From Phycisphaeraceae bacterium (lineage in GTDB: Bacteria; Planctomycetota; Phycisphaerae; Phycisphaerales; Zrk34): DNA of 64,000 nt. The notes below the pieces were generated by a model. It saw only the letters and a list, made by a program, of their open reading frames with translations, was not told the DNA's origin and ran no database searches. The stretch lies in the NCBI GenBank assembly GCA_028282805.1, contig JANQHD010000022.1, positions 1 through 64,000 on the forward strand. Direction: 5' to 3'. Each line of letters opens with the position of its first letter. Positions within the stretch are counted from its first letter, which is position 1. Made by a program: the position numbers and the translations under genes. Below are positions 54,351 to 64,000 of the stretch, piece after piece.

Positions 54351-55226
54351 TTAAGCGCTCTTCCGCCGACGCCGCGCCGCCACCCCCGCCGCGCCCAACG
54401 CCAACAGCCCCAGCGAGTGCGGCTCGGGCACCTCGCCGGCGGAGATCATGCCGTCGGGTTCGTCGTTGAACGCCCACTGGTGGATCGTGATCTGGTAGTC
54501 GTCGTTGCCCGCGAAGTCGCGCGGGGCGATGGTCGCTCGCATCCACCCGAAGTGCAGCGTGTCGGTGTTGTCGTTCGTGAACTTGAAACCCAGGTAACCG
54601 TCGGTCTTGCCCGCCGCGCCCCACACGTCGTCGCGGATCGTGCCGTAGGTCGCGGGCACGTAGGTGCCGGTCATGTTGACCGTGTTGTAGATGTAGGTCT
54701 GCCGGACCGAGGTGTACGCGAAGGCCATGAACCCCCTGCCCTGGACCTGGCCGATCCCGCCGCGCGGCTGGAAGAAGATCTGGTCGTTGATCTTGGCGCC
54801 CGCATCGAGGCGTGCGGCGAAGATGTTGTCGCCGCCCGGGCCCGGCGCGGCGCGGGCGAAGTCGTTCTCCGCGATGACGTTCGCGTAGAACGACGCGTAG
54901 GTCCCGGTGTAACGCGAGTCGTACGTGCCCGGGAACGCGGGCGTGCCGTTGGAGAACTGGAACGTCGAGCGGACGTTGTGGCGTATCTCGATGTTCGCGC
55001 CGTTCACGCCGTCGAAGTCGAAGCCCTGGCTGTCGAAGACGTTCACGTCGAAGTCCGTATCCAGGATCACGATCGGGCTGGCGGGCGTGAACACCTGGAT
55101 CGCGCCCTCGGCCGCGCCGGCGCACGCCATCGCCGCCGTCGTGGCGCTGTACGCCGCGAGCCGGCGGTCGAACTTCGTGTGTGATCGGGGGGCCTTTTGG
55201 TCAAGGTCGGTGCTGCGTTCGCTCAT
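54351..55226 (-). CDS. PEP-CTERM protein, first of a second pair
   Basis: About 291 residues. ATG at 55226 (MSERSTDL) is supported by GAGAGGA about 9 bases upstream. The N terminus has DRRLAAYSATTAAMACAG, a helix that may be an unusual signal region. The body is beta-rich with FTPASPIVILDTDFDVNVFD and GYLGFKFTNDNTDTLHFGW. The tail is GEVPEPHSLGLLALGAAGV and ARRRRKSA. The following gene is a paralogue with the same plan. Exported matrix protein of unknown role. Confidence 0.88.
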   Translation of the reverse strand: MSERSTDLDQKAPRSHTKFDRRLAAYSATTAAMACAGAAEGAIQVFTPASPIVILDTDFDVNVFDSQGFDFDGVNGANIEIRHNVRSTFQFSNGTPAFPGTYDSRYTGTYASFYANVIAENDFARAAPGPGGDNIFAARLDAGAKINDQIFFQPRGGIGQVQGRGFMAFAYTSVRQTYIYNTVNMTGTYVPATYGTIRDDVWGAAGKTDGYLGFKFTNDNTDTLHFGWMRATIAPRDFAGNDDYQITIHQWAFNDEPDGMISAGEVPEPHSLGLLALGAAGVAARRRRKSA

Positions 55227-55386
55227 CACTCGGGTTCCTCTCTTCTCTGATGAAATCTGGTCCGCATAGCTGCTAATCCGTGTGCGGGTTCGAGCCCGCA
55301 CACCGCCCGCCCGTCAAACCTTGATCGCTTTCAGTCCTTCGCTGCGATCGGGTCCGGCGAACCGGCGACAGGTTTGGGGATTCGGT

Positions 55387-56242
55387 TTACCCCTTCTTGC
55401 GTCGACGCCGCGCCGTCACGCCCGCCGCGCCCAGCGCCAACAACCCCAGCGAGTGCGGCTCGGGCACCTCGCCGGCGGAGATCATGCCGTCGTCTTCGGT
55501 GTTGTACGCCCACTCGTGGATGGTGATCTTCAGGTCGTCGCCGCCCACGCCGTCCGCCGCTTCCACGGTGATCCGCATCCAGCCGAAGTGGTTCTCGAAG
55601 TCGTCCTCGTCGGTGAACTTGAAACCGAAGTACCCGGTGGTGCCCTGCCAGATGCCGCCGTAGTCCGCGTAATACGGGCCGAACGTCCCGGCCGGGCTGC
55701 CGTACGACAGCAGCTGCGTGCTCGAGGTGCCGACCCGTGCGAACCGGCCGCCGCCGGACAGGCCGCAGAGCCCCTGGCAGAGGAAGAAGAAGTCGTCGTT
55801 GACCTTCTCGCCGAACGGGATCGGCCTGATCTGCGCGTTGAACGGGCCGGCCGAGGTCCGCGCCGCGTCGTTGCCGAAGATGATCGGCGCGAAGAAGAAG
55901 GCGTTGTACGATCGCGCCGTCCGCAGCGACGTCATCGTTTGGACATAAGTCGTGCCCCCGCCGACGGTGCTGGTGGAGAAGCCGCCCGCGGCCTCGGAGA
56001 ACACCCCGCTGACGAAGTTGTGGCGCAGGAAGAAGTTCGACCCGCCGACGCCGTCGAAGTTGAACCCCACGCTGTCGAACGTGCTGGGGTCCGGGTCCGG
56101 GTCGTTGATCATGATCGGAGAGACCGGCACGAAGTGCACGATCTCGCCTTGAGCCACGCCCGCCGAAGCGGCCGCCGCGGCCGCGGCGCCGTAAGCCGCC
56201 AAACGCTTGTCCAGGACGCGCGCAACACCGCCACGCGACATC
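55387..56242 (-). CDS. PEP-CTERM protein, second of a second pair
   Basis: About 284 residues. ATG at 56242 (MSRGGVARVLDKRLAAYG) follows GGGAG by 6 bases. Shared features with the preceding paralogue are the DKRLAAYGAAAAAAA start, FGFKFTDEDDFENHFGWMRI and ISAGEVPEPHSLGLLALG plus ARRRRKKG. A CFSGG-type Cys pair (FFLCQGLCGLSGGG) is present only here. Upstream bases 56243-56418 contain no further gene. The pair is a second PEP-CTERM family, unrelated in body to the 24-27 kb triad. Confidence 0.88.
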
Positions 56243-56418
56243 TCAACTCCCTTTTCCAATTTAAGCATTTTCGGAACTCCCACTCAATAACCCGCAACGA
56301 GATGACCCCGCCTTGACGGCACTTAAATTGAAAGTAATCACACCGGCGCCACGGGGTCAAGATATTTCTGTCTTAACGCCAAAACACCCGGGTTTTTAAG
56401 CCGTTAACGGCGATCGTT

Positions 56419-57915
<1,497 letters not shown>

Positions 57916-57987
57916 GCCGATATGTTAATCGCCCGACGCCAGACCGCTAGCCGGGTGGTAGAATGCGTGAGGACAAGGGCACACGCC

Positions 57988-58488
57988 ATGGCATTGCGAG
58001 CAAGCAAACTCACGGTCTGGCTCGCGGCGGCGGTGGTGGTGTTGCTGGTGGTATCGCTCGTCGTGCCGGCCAAGCTCGAGTCGGGCTGGGTGGACCCGGT
58101 CACCGGTACAACGCGATACGAGACGCGCTGGCTGGGTTGTTTCAGCGGCACACCCACGATCGAACGCACCGCGCTGGACGCCTGGCTGGTGCGCGAGGAG
58201 GGGTTGGTGACCTACGACTGGCGTCAGATCGTGGGCACCTCCGGCACGATCTGGGGCCGAGCGCACAGCCGCGGTCACGGCCGCGCTCCGGAAGTTCTTT
58301 CGTTGCGCGGCGAACTGATGACGATGTTCGTCAAGGCGTCGAGCGACGACGAGTTGCGGCGGTTCGTCGACACGATGCGCCACGGCACGCGGAGCGAACA
58401 ACGCGACGCGGTGAACCGCGCCTTCGAAACAGCGATCGAGGGGCACGAAACGATCGACACACCCCCCTCCCCCAGCCACACCCCCTAA
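57988..58488 (+). CDS. Hypothetical membrane-anchored protein
   Basis: A 166-residue protein not recognised. One N-terminal helix (about residues 9-29) is followed by a soluble part with WVDPVTGTTRYETRWLGCF and YDWRQIVGTSG. ATG at 57988 is chosen because AAGGG lies 9 bases upstream and the helix begins there. A -10-like TAGAAT lies at 57957-57962. It has nothing in common with its neighbours. Confidence 0.7.
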   Translation: MALRASKLTVWLAAAVVVLLVVSLVVPAKLESGWVDPVTGTTRYETRWLGCFSGTPTIERTALDAWLVREEGLVTYDWRQIVGTSGTIWGRAHSRGHGRAPEVLSLRGELMTMFVKASSDDELRRFVDTMRHGTRSEQRDAVNRAFETAIEGHETIDTPPSPSHTP

Positions 58489-58556
58489 CACCGTCACACG
58501 ACACACGCCCGATCAACGCCGGCTTGCGGTTCGTTCGCAGCTCGTCCTTATTCTAA

Positions 58557-58584
58557 ATTCTAATGTTCTTAAGAACTTAAGAAT
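58557..58584. repeat. GTTCTTAAGAAC palindrome, copy 1
   Basis: Core GTTCTTAAGAAC, perfect, with flanking ATTCTAAT and TTAAGAAT arms. 28 bases. Confidence 0.82.
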
Positions 58585-58725
58585 AATATGCCCGCGCGAT
58601 TGAGGAGGCATGTGGCACGGGCGATGCCTTCGAGACACCCGGCACACGTTGCCATGACTTCTCATCAGCACGCCGTTAGCGGTGCACCACGAGCCACACG
58701 AGGCTGTTCATGTCGCTTGTTTGTT

Positions 58726-58753
58726 ATTCTAATGTTCTTAAGAACTTTAGAAT
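58726..58753. repeat. GTTCTTAAGAAC palindrome, copy 2
   Basis: Same core with ATTCTAAT and TTTAGAAT arms. Only one outer pair is mismatched (T-T). Confidence 0.82.
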
Positions 58754-59174
58754 GATTCAGATCGTACTCCGAGGGTTGAACTCGGTGGAACGAGCGCCGG
58801 CGGTAGGTCGAAATCACGGGTAGCACAGCGGCGACATCGCGTTCGGTGTGGCGTTGGCCCACGACGGCGGTGTGGGGGTGCGGGCCCACGACGGCGTGAT
58901 GATCGTTTGTGTGAGGTGCCGGGGTGCGGGCGGGGGTGCCATGACAGGGCGCGGTCGGTCTGGCTGATCATTGTTGTACGCGGCGTCGGCGTTACCGGAT
59001 TCCAGCGATTGCGCACGCGATCACTGTCGGTGCGTTGGTGGGGCTGTGCTCGTGGCGCCGGCGGAGTGGGTGACGGGCACGACCATGACGCTGACCGAGC
59101 GCGTGGCCGAGCCCGACGCGGCACACGCCGACCCCGGCCCGGTCAAAGCGTCGCCGATCGCAAGCGCCAAGCGA

Positions 59175-60614
59175 TTACGGCTTGCGGTTCGGCAGCGGGA
59201 TCGTCAACTGGTTGGTCGCGGGCTTGATGGTTTGACGGTGCGCCTCGGCGAGCGAGCGCAGCCAGGCGATCACGTCGGCGTTGCCCTCGGCACGGTTCAC
59301 CTTTTCGCCGGGGTCGGCTTCGAGGTCGTAGAGCAGGGCCGGGTTTTGCACTTGAGCCTGTTTGGGCGATGAGCCGTAGCTGCCCTGGGTGGTGAAGTGC
59401 GCCTTCCACTTTTCATGGCGCACGGCGTACAACCGGTCGCCGCGGTAGTAGAATATCGTGTCGCGTGCGCTCGGCGCGCCGCTGAGCAGGGTCGGCGACA
59501 GGTCGACGCCATCGATGATGCGGTCGTCGGGCAATTGCGCGTCGATCAGGGCCGCGACAGTGGGCAGCAGATCGAGCGTGCAGCCCATATCGTTGACGAC
59601 ACCGGGTTTCACGCGGCCGGGCCACCAGAAGATGCCGGGCACGCGGTGGCCGCCTTCGAAGGTGGTGCCCTTGCCCTGGCGCAGCGGACCGGCCGACCCG
59701 CCGTGGTCGCCGTACGACAGCCACGGCCCGTTGTCGCTGGAGAACACGACCAGCGTGTGCCCCGCCAACCCCTCGTCGCGCAGCGTTTGCAAAATGCGGC
59801 CGACGCCGTGGTCGATCTCTTCGATCACGTCGCCGTAGGCCCCGCCGCGCGAGCGGCCGACGAAATCCGTCGAGCGGAACAGCGGGATGTGCGGCAGGTT
59901 GTGCGCGAGGTAGATAAAAAACGGCCGGCCCTTGTGGCGCTTGCTGAGCGCGACCGTTTCGTCGGTGTAACGGCGGGTGATGGTGTGCTGGTCGGCGGGG
60001 CGCTCGACAACGGTTTCGTCGCGCAACAGCGGCACGTTGAAGTAATCGACTCGCCCGTCCCTGTTGGCGTTCTTCGGTACACCTGGCACGCGGTCCATGT
60101 CGTTGGAGTAGGGGATGCCGAAGTACGAGTCGTAGCCGTGGCGTGTGGGCAGGTGCTTCGGCAGGTGGCCCAGGTGCCACTTGCCCACGGCGTGGGTGGT
60201 GTAGCCGCGCTGTTTGAACAGTTCGGCGATGGTCAGCTCGCGCGCCGGCAGCCCCCCGCCGGAGTTGGGAAAGAGCACCCGGCGCTTGTACGAGCACATG
60301 CCGCTGCGCACGGGGTACCGGCCGGTCTGAAGCGCCGCGCGGCTGGGCGTGCACACGTTGGCCGCAACGTAAAATTGCGTCCACCGCTGGCCCTCGCCGG
60401 CCATGCGGTCGAGGCGTGGCGTGCGGGTCTTCGGCGCGCCGTAACAGCTCAGGTCGCCGTAGCCCAGGTCGTCGCAGAAGATGATGACCACGTTCGGCGG
60501 CCGATCGGCGTACGCGCCGGTCGCCCAAACGCCGACGACCCACCACGCGGAGAAGCCCAGAACCGCGACCAGCGCCTTCGATCTACCCTGCCCCACCGAG
60601 TTTATTGCGATCAT
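59175..60614 (-). CDS. Exported arylsulfatase
   Basis: A 479-residue sulfatase. The signal ends near AYA. The formylglycine motif is NVCTPSRAALQTG. VVIIFCDDLGYGDLS and VVFSSDNGPWLSYG hold metal ligands. VGKWHLGHLP and HGYDSYFGIPYS follow. The C-terminal PALLYDLEADPGEKVN is the usual sulfatase end block. It is the fourth sulfatase of the window; each has a distinct body, so they are not recent copies. Confidence 0.93.
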   Translation of the reverse strand: MIAINSVGQGRSKALVAVLGFSAWWVVGVWATGAYADRPPNVVIIFCDDLGYGDLSCYGAPKTRTPRLDRMAGEGQRWTQFYVAANVCTPSRAALQTGRYPVRSGMCSYKRRVLFPNSGGGLPARELTIAELFKQRGYTTHAVGKWHLGHLPKHLPTRHGYDSYFGIPYSNDMDRVPGVPKNANRDGRVDYFNVPLLRDETVVERPADQHTITRRYTDETVALSKRHKGRPFFIYLAHNLPHIPLFRSTDFVGRSRGGAYGDVIEEIDHGVGRILQTLRDEGLAGHTLVVFSSDNGPWLSYGDHGGSAGPLRQGKGTTFEGGHRVPGIFWWPGRVKPGVVNDMGCTLDLLPTVAALIDAQLPDDRIIDGVDLSPTLLSGAPSARDTIFYYRGDRLYAVRHEKWKAHFTTQGSYGSSPKQAQVQNPALLYDLEADPGEKVNRAEGNADVIAWLRSLAEAHRQTIKPATNQLTIPLPNRKP

Positions 60615-60714
60615 GACGTAAATCCTTCGAACCCACGCCCGATTAATTGACGTACAATGCGCGTGTTCATGTCAGAACGTGTTGGGTTTTTGCAAACAAG
60701 AAAAGGAGCACGAG

Positions 60715-61152
60715 ATGAGGAGCCTTATGACGTTAGCGCTCACCGCGGCGGTGAGCCTGTCGGTGATCGGCTGTGGCGAGGGCGATGATGCGAAACCGAA
60801 ACCGACCGATCCGGGCAAGACCGCGGACACCAATACACCGACGACGATGCCCTCGGGCGGCGACGTGAAAGACGCGGCCGGCAAGGTCGCCGACCAGGCG
60901 ACGGACGCGCTGGCCAAGGCCCGGCAGGCCGCGGTCGACAAGGCCAAGCCGTTGATCGACAAGTTCCAGCAACAGCTCGGCGCCAAGGACCTCGACGGCG
61001 CTTCGGGCACGCTCGACAAGCTCAACGCCATCAAGGACTTGCCCCAGGATTACCTGGACAAGCTCAAGGCCATGAAGGAACAACTGGTCGCCGCGAAGAA
61101 GGCCCACGACGCTATGAAGGGCGTGGAAATTCCCAAGCTGCCCGGCGGCTGA
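60715..61152 (+). CDS. Small lipoprotein, helical
   Basis: A 145-residue protein. The lipobox SVIGC ends the signal (MRSLMTLALTAAVSLSVIGC). After a Pro/Thr-rich spacer comes a Lys/Ala/Asp-rich helical part (residues 55-130) with ATDALAKARQAAVDKAKPLI. ATG at 60715 follows AAGGAG by 6 bases. Amphipathic, possibly coiled-coil. Function unknown. It resembles the next gene in general plan and in its SD. Confidence 0.8.
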   Translation: MRSLMTLALTAAVSLSVIGCGEGDDAKPKPTDPGKTADTNTPTTMPSGGDVKDAAGKVADQATDALAKARQAAVDKAKPLIDKFQQQLGAKDLDGASGTLDKLNAIKDLPQDYLDKLKAMKEQLVAAKKAHDAMKGVEIPKLPGG

Positions 61153-61248
61153 GCGGCTTGAAACCCGAAAAACGCCCCTTCAATCCGCCAAATCGCGATT
61201 TTGCGGCCGGCGGTCGGGTGTATTGCATACATGACCGTCTAAATCGCG

Positions 61249-61254
61249 TATAAT
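61249..61254 (+). promoter_or_regulatory. TATAAT box upstream of small lipoprotein gene
   Basis: A perfect TATAAT, 62 bases before the start codon. The best -35 candidate, TTGCAT, is 20 bases upstream, which is longer than ideal. Confidence 0.5.
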
Positions 61255-61316
61255 CCAATTTATCTCGTCAACCCACACGGGGATTCGTGGAACTCGTAAG
61301 AACAAAGGAGCATGAC

Positions 61317-61502
61317 ATGCGAACCCTCTTAACCTTGACCTTGGCGCTGGCCCTCGGTTTCTTCATCGTCGGTTGCAAGGGCGAAGACAAGCCCGAGAAG
61401 CCGGATACAGGCGGTGCCGAGAAGCAGGTCGACGAAGGCGCCGACAAGGCCAAAGAAGGCGCCGACAAGGTCGGTGACGAAGTCAAGAAGGCCGCCGAGT
61501 AA
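61317..61502 (+). CDS. Small lipoprotein, 61 residues
   Basis: A 61-residue lipoprotein. The lipobox is FIVGC (MRTLLTLTLALALGFFIVGC). The rest is charged and repetitive: VDEGADKAKEGADKVGDEVKKAA, a heptad-like pattern of Ala, Asp and Lys as in Lpp-like coiled coils. ATG at 61317 follows AAAGGAG by 6 bases. It may tether or stabilise the envelope (inference from composition only). Confidence 0.82.
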   Translation: MRTLLTLTLALALGFFIVGCKGEDKPEKPDTGGAEKQVDEGADKAKEGADKVGDEVKKAAE

Positions 61503-61536
61503 ACCTCGACCTTCGCGACAACTTGCACAATCGATA

Positions 61537-61564
61537 AAGCCCACCTCACGAAAGGTGGGCTTTA
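61537..61564 (+). terminator. Terminator of 61-residue lipoprotein gene
   Basis: AAAGCCCACCT-CACGAA-AGGTGGGCTTT, then ATCTTTC. The GCCCACC/GGTGGGC core recurs at 26273, 27253 and 63480. Confidence 0.85.
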
Positions 61565-61610
61565 TCTTTCTCCCAACCACGGGCCGCGGTGGGCCGGCTC
61601 GCGATCCCCT

Positions 61611-61952
61611 TTACGCCGCGAGCGCATCCCCGACGCTGTCGTAGAGGTCGATGATCTGATCCAACCGGGCGCGCGTGAACGCCTTGTGCACTTCCGCGTT
61701 CAGGCCCGCGGCGCACACCTTCCCGCCCCGCCGCGCCTTGACGTTCTTCTCCAGCGACACCAGCGTCCCCATCCCCAGCGACGCGATGAACGCCAGGCCC
61801 GAAAGGTCCAGCACCACCTTCTGTGGTTGCAGCGCGTTGACCTTCATGAACTCGCGCTCCATCACGTCCACGTTGCCCAGCGACGCTTCGCCCGTGAGCT
61901 TCACGACAACCGCGTCGTCGCGCTGTTCGATCTGGATGCCCAGTTCCGCCAT
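61611..61952 (-). CDS. STAS-domain anti-sigma-factor antagonist homologue
   Basis: A 113-residue STAS protein. VVLDLSGLAFIASLGMGTL (residues 47-65) is the phosphorylation region. In SpoIIAA-type antagonists the motif is D-S-S-G; here it reads A-S-L-G, so the phospho-acceptor Ser remains (Ser58) but the preceding Asp and following Ser are changed. GGGAG lies 8 bases before the ATG. No RsbW/SpoIIAB kinase is adjacent. Function could be partner switching or structural only. Confidence 0.85.
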   Translation of the reverse strand: MAELGIQIEQRDDAVVVKLTGEASLGNVDVMEREFMKVNALQPQKVVLDLSGLAFIASLGMGTLVSLEKNVKARRGGKVCAAGLNAEVHKAFTRARLDQIIDLYDSVGDALAA

Positions 61953-62032
61953 GCCGTACTCCCGTTCGACGTGGAAAGCGCGAGTCTAACGCGCGATTGT
62001 TAGCGGAGCGTTAGAGCCGTCGCTTGCTCTGA

Positions 62033-63415
62033 TCATTCCGGCGGTTCGTGCTCGAAGCGGTCGGGCGTGATCACGATCTGCGTGCACATCGGCAGCGGCG
62101 TCGCCTGCCCCACATCGACCGTCACGCTCACGTACACCGCCGCGAAACCCGCGTCCGGTTTTTCCAGCTTCACACGCCACGGCCCCGCCCCCGGCCCCGG
62201 AAGTGCCTCGCTCGACCATCGGCTCTTCAAAAAGTCCCGGCTCGCGCTGCTCGCGCGCCAGGCCGTCGCCCGCGCCTTCGGTGAGCCGCACGAAACCACC
62301 AGCTCGCTGTGTTCGTCGTCAAGCCGCCACGACAGCTCCGGCAACGTCGCCCCAGCCGCGACCGCCGCGGCGAACGTCTGCGTCGCAAAAAACGCCTCCG
62401 GCCCGAGCCCGTGGCCGCGGTTCGGCGCGTAGCACAACCACTTGGGCCCCGGCAAGCCCTCGTAATACAAGCCCGACGCGTCCGTCGTCCAGTACGGGTC
62501 GTTCGTGCCCAGCACGATGTACTTCGGCATCACAAGCCGCCGGCGGTACGCGTACGGGTCGACGATGCGCGTCAGCGCCCGGCCGCGCGGCGTGTGCATG
62601 CGCTGCGGGATGTTCAGCTTCGTGTAAGGCTCGATCGCCTCGCGGTACCCGCCCAGCGAGCGGTACTGGTGCGCCATCTGCGCGTCCATGTCCAGCGTGT
62701 CGATCACCATCGGCGCGATCGCCTTGACCCGCCCGTCGCTCGCCGCGGTCAGGTAAGTCGTCCAACCCCGCTTCGACGCGCCCGTCAGCACGAAGCCCGT
62801 GATCTTCGCGTCGCGCTTCTCCTTGACGATCGCCTCGGCCGTATCCATCGCGCGCACCGCCGACTTGGTCATCGGCAACAGCAACGGCCAGTCGTCGCCG
62901 CGATCCCGCAAGTAACGGTCGAACGTCTCGGCGATCAAATCGTCCTCGTACTTGTTGCCCAAAGCCGGCTGGTTCGGCACCTGCGCCACCAACGCCACCG
63001 GCGCACCCGTCGCCGCGGCGATCGCTGCCATGAACCGCCCCTCCGCGCCGTCGAGGCGCGGCGGTCGAGCGTTGCGGTTCGTCCCCCCTACGATGATCAA
63101 CGTCGCCGTCGTCTCCGGCTTGACATTCTGGGGCACCACGACCACCACCCAGTGCCACCAGCGGTTGCCCTGCCACTTCTGGCTGGTCATCTTCGCCAGC
63201 ACCACCGCGTGCGGCCCGATCGCCGTCTCCCGCACCACCTCGTAACCGTACGCCGGGTCCGCCTTCTTCACATACTCGACCAGCGCCGAGGTTTCGCCGT
63301 CCTCCCAAGCCGGCGTCTGAGGCGTTTCACGACGAAGCCCCGGCTCCCCCAGATCATCTTGCCCCAGACAGACCCACCCCACCACCAGCACGACGCACCA
63401 CGACAACCACTTCAT
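62033..63415 (-). CDS. PhoPQ-activated pathogenicity-related (PqaA-type) protein
   Basis: A 460-residue exported alpha/beta-hydrolase-like protein with a signal ending near CLG. The family signature is VLTGASKRGWTTYLTA (near residue 213), with Ser in the nucleophile-elbow position. VAQVPNQPALG, PMVIDTLDMDAQMAHQYRS and LGTNDPYWTTDASGLYYEGL follow. NRGHGLG supplies a likely catalytic His. PqaA is known from Salmonella; its biochemical role is not established. The upstream gene is unrelated. Confidence 0.9.
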   Translation of the reverse strand: MKWLSWCVVLVVGWVCLGQDDLGEPGLRRETPQTPAWEDGETSALVEYVKKADPAYGYEVVRETAIGPHAVVLAKMTSQKWQGNRWWHWVVVVVPQNVKPETTATLIIVGGTNRNARPPRLDGAEGRFMAAIAAATGAPVALVAQVPNQPALGNKYEDDLIAETFDRYLRDRGDDWPLLLPMTKSAVRAMDTAEAIVKEKRDAKITGFVLTGASKRGWTTYLTAASDGRVKAIAPMVIDTLDMDAQMAHQYRSLGGYREAIEPYTKLNIPQRMHTPRGRALTRIVDPYAYRRRLVMPKYIVLGTNDPYWTTDASGLYYEGLPGPKWLCYAPNRGHGLGPEAFFATQTFAAAVAAGATLPELSWRLDDEHSELVVSCGSPKARATAWRASSASRDFLKSRWSSEALPGPGAGPWRVKLEKPDAGFAAVYVSVTVDVGQATPLPMCTQIVITPDRFEHEPPE

Positions 63416-63475
63416 ATTTCACCTCACTGCCCCTTAGACGCCCCCGCCCCCGTGCGCTGTTTCAAAACAACCCCA

Positions 63476-63505
63476 CAAAGCCCACCCATCGCCATGGGTG
63501 GGCGT
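63476..63505 (-). terminator. Terminator of terminal hypothetical gene
   Basis: AAGCCCACCCA-TCGCCA-TGGGTGGGC: read on the minus strand, the stem is followed by TTTGTGG. It resembles the terminators at 26271 and 27250. Confidence 0.65.
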
Positions 63506-63517
63506 TGCCCGTGTATG

Positions 63518-63541
63518 GCGTGGTCACTTAAGTGACCACGC
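63518..63541. repeat. Perfect 24-bp palindrome
   Basis: GCGTGGTCACTT and AAGTGACCACGC meet without a spacer. It is 14 bases from the stop of the AT-richer gene and suits a dimeric protein site better than a hairpin. Confidence 0.8.
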
Positions 63542-63554
63542 CGGCCGAGCATCA

Positions 63555-63884
63555 CTACTCAACACGATGCAACTGCCACTCAATCATATCGACGCCCGAA
63601 ACACTGGTGGTGTTAGAGATCGCATTCACATCATCAAGCACATCGCCATACAAACGCCATTCGCGCGCAACTCGTTGGCCAATCTTAAGGCACTCGACGA
63701 CGATATCGCTCCACCCGCTAGCGTCGTGGGTAACGAGAAATTTCGCCTTGTACCCACCTTTATGGTAGGGGCTGATTTCAGCGTCCAATATCTCCACACC
63801 GATCTGTTGCGAAACCCGACCAAGCAACCGTTCCGCTGCCGGTTTGTCGTGCGCGTTAAGCCAGATCGTCCAGATTGAGTTCAT
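63555..63884 (-). CDS. Hypothetical protein, AT-richer than surroundings
   Basis: A 109-residue soluble protein, not recognised. It starts MNSIWTIWLNAHDKPAAERL and has GVEILDAEISPYHKGGYKAK near the middle. Composition is lower in GC than neighbouring genes. A terminator and a perfect 24-bp palindrome lie just downstream. No SD stands out before the ATG. Transfer is possible (inference). The last 116 bases of the window hold nothing recognisable. Confidence 0.6.
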   Translation of the reverse strand: MNSIWTIWLNAHDKPAAERLLGRVSQQIGVEILDAEISPYHKGGYKAKFLVTHDASGWSDIVVECLKIGQRVAREWRLYGDVLDDVNAISNTTSVSGVDMIEWQLHRVE

Positions 63885-64000
63885 GGCCCGTTAAAAGGTT
63901 CCTGGCGCTTTTCTGTTCCGGCGCGATCCCAAATAGCACTGATCAGCCTGCGCTTCACTCCGGCCGATCAGCGGCACCCGACTTTTCTGCTCGTAACAGG

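Larger units (their letters stand above)
58489..59174. other. Gene-poor region with paired palindromes
   Basis: 686 bases. Two copies of a 28-base AT-rich palindrome (below) flank about 140 bases. Small frames here have high Arg/Pro content on one strand and no SD. Nothing else is recognised. Confidence 0.5.

Noticed and set aside
58907-59227. Small plus-strand genes in the 58.9-59.2 kb gap
   Set aside because: No SD, no conserved motif, and partial overlap with the end of a real sulfatase.

Overview
The window reads as a chromosomal segment of a high-GC planctomycete, most likely of the class Phycisphaerae. The lineage call is inference. It rests on the mix of PEP-CTERM exported proteins, arylsulfatases, DUF1080 (3-keto-glycoside hydrolase) proteins, Tat-exported Gfo/Idh/MocA oxidoreductases, dockerin-like Ca-binding repeats and many short palindromic intergenic repeats. 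There is no rRNA, CRISPR array, prophage or recognisable transposase. Both ends carry small AT-richer genes of unknown function that look acquired.

Layout. 0-7.6 kb: small membrane protein, dnaE, Eis-like acetyltransferase and bioA, all on the minus strand. 7.6-14.8 kb: DUF1080 protein, TIM-barrel sugar isomerase, two Gfo/Idh/MocA proteins, YceI protein and SUMF1-domain lipoprotein, with ApbE diverging from the last of these. 14.8-17.3 kb: a frameshifted alpha/beta hydrolase, a repeat-filled gap and an esterase. 17.3-21.3 kb: enolase-superfamily protein, Gfo/Idh/MocA protein and double DUF1080 protein. 21.4-24 kb: tRNA-Glu(CUC), PlsC-like acyltransferase and DUF481 protein. 24.3-27.5 kb: three tandem paralogous exported proteins with different C-terminal sorting tails, then a 28-residue ORF. 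27.5-46.8 kb: two clpP genes, three sulfatases, a degenerate HD-GYP protein, typA, a candidate small RNA, an SGNH hydrolase, tRNA-Glu(UUC), an MDR oxidoreductase, zwf-pgl, a four-helix-bundle gene between repeats, recJ-truD and an UPF0045 protein. 46.8-58.5 kb: cyclophilin/dockerin/PEP-CTERM fusion, HTH-receiver regulator, hppA, a PilZ protein, an internally deleted MFS gene, a nuclease-family lipoprotein, two PEP-CTERM paralogues, an MscS channel and a hypothetical. 58.5-64 kb: paired palindromes, a sulfatase, two small lipoproteins, a STAS protein, a PqaA-type protein and a hypothetical.

How the genes fit together. Two minus-strand clusters (7.6-12.1 and 16.3-21.3 kb) combine exported oxidoreductases, DUF1080 hydrolases and sugar isomerase/racemase or esterase functions. 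This matches an oxidise, cleave and reduce route for glycosides via 3-keto sugars in the periplasm. Four sulfatases, an SGNH esterase and another esterase suggest growth on sulfated, acylated polysaccharide. zwf-pgl feeds the oxidative pentose phosphate pathway. At least six proteins carry PEP-CTERM-like tails, but no exosortase is present in the window.

The least expected layer is non-coding. There are degenerate arrays with a strict 7-bp period at six places, two of them inside dnaE and bioA without breaking the frame. A five-copy AT-rich palindrome family shows compensatory changes. REP-like double hairpins occur three times. A 5' leader hairpin is conserved between two PEP-CTERM genes, and a promoter-to-terminator unit may encode a small RNA of about 58 nt. 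All of these are read by eye and none has been tested by search.
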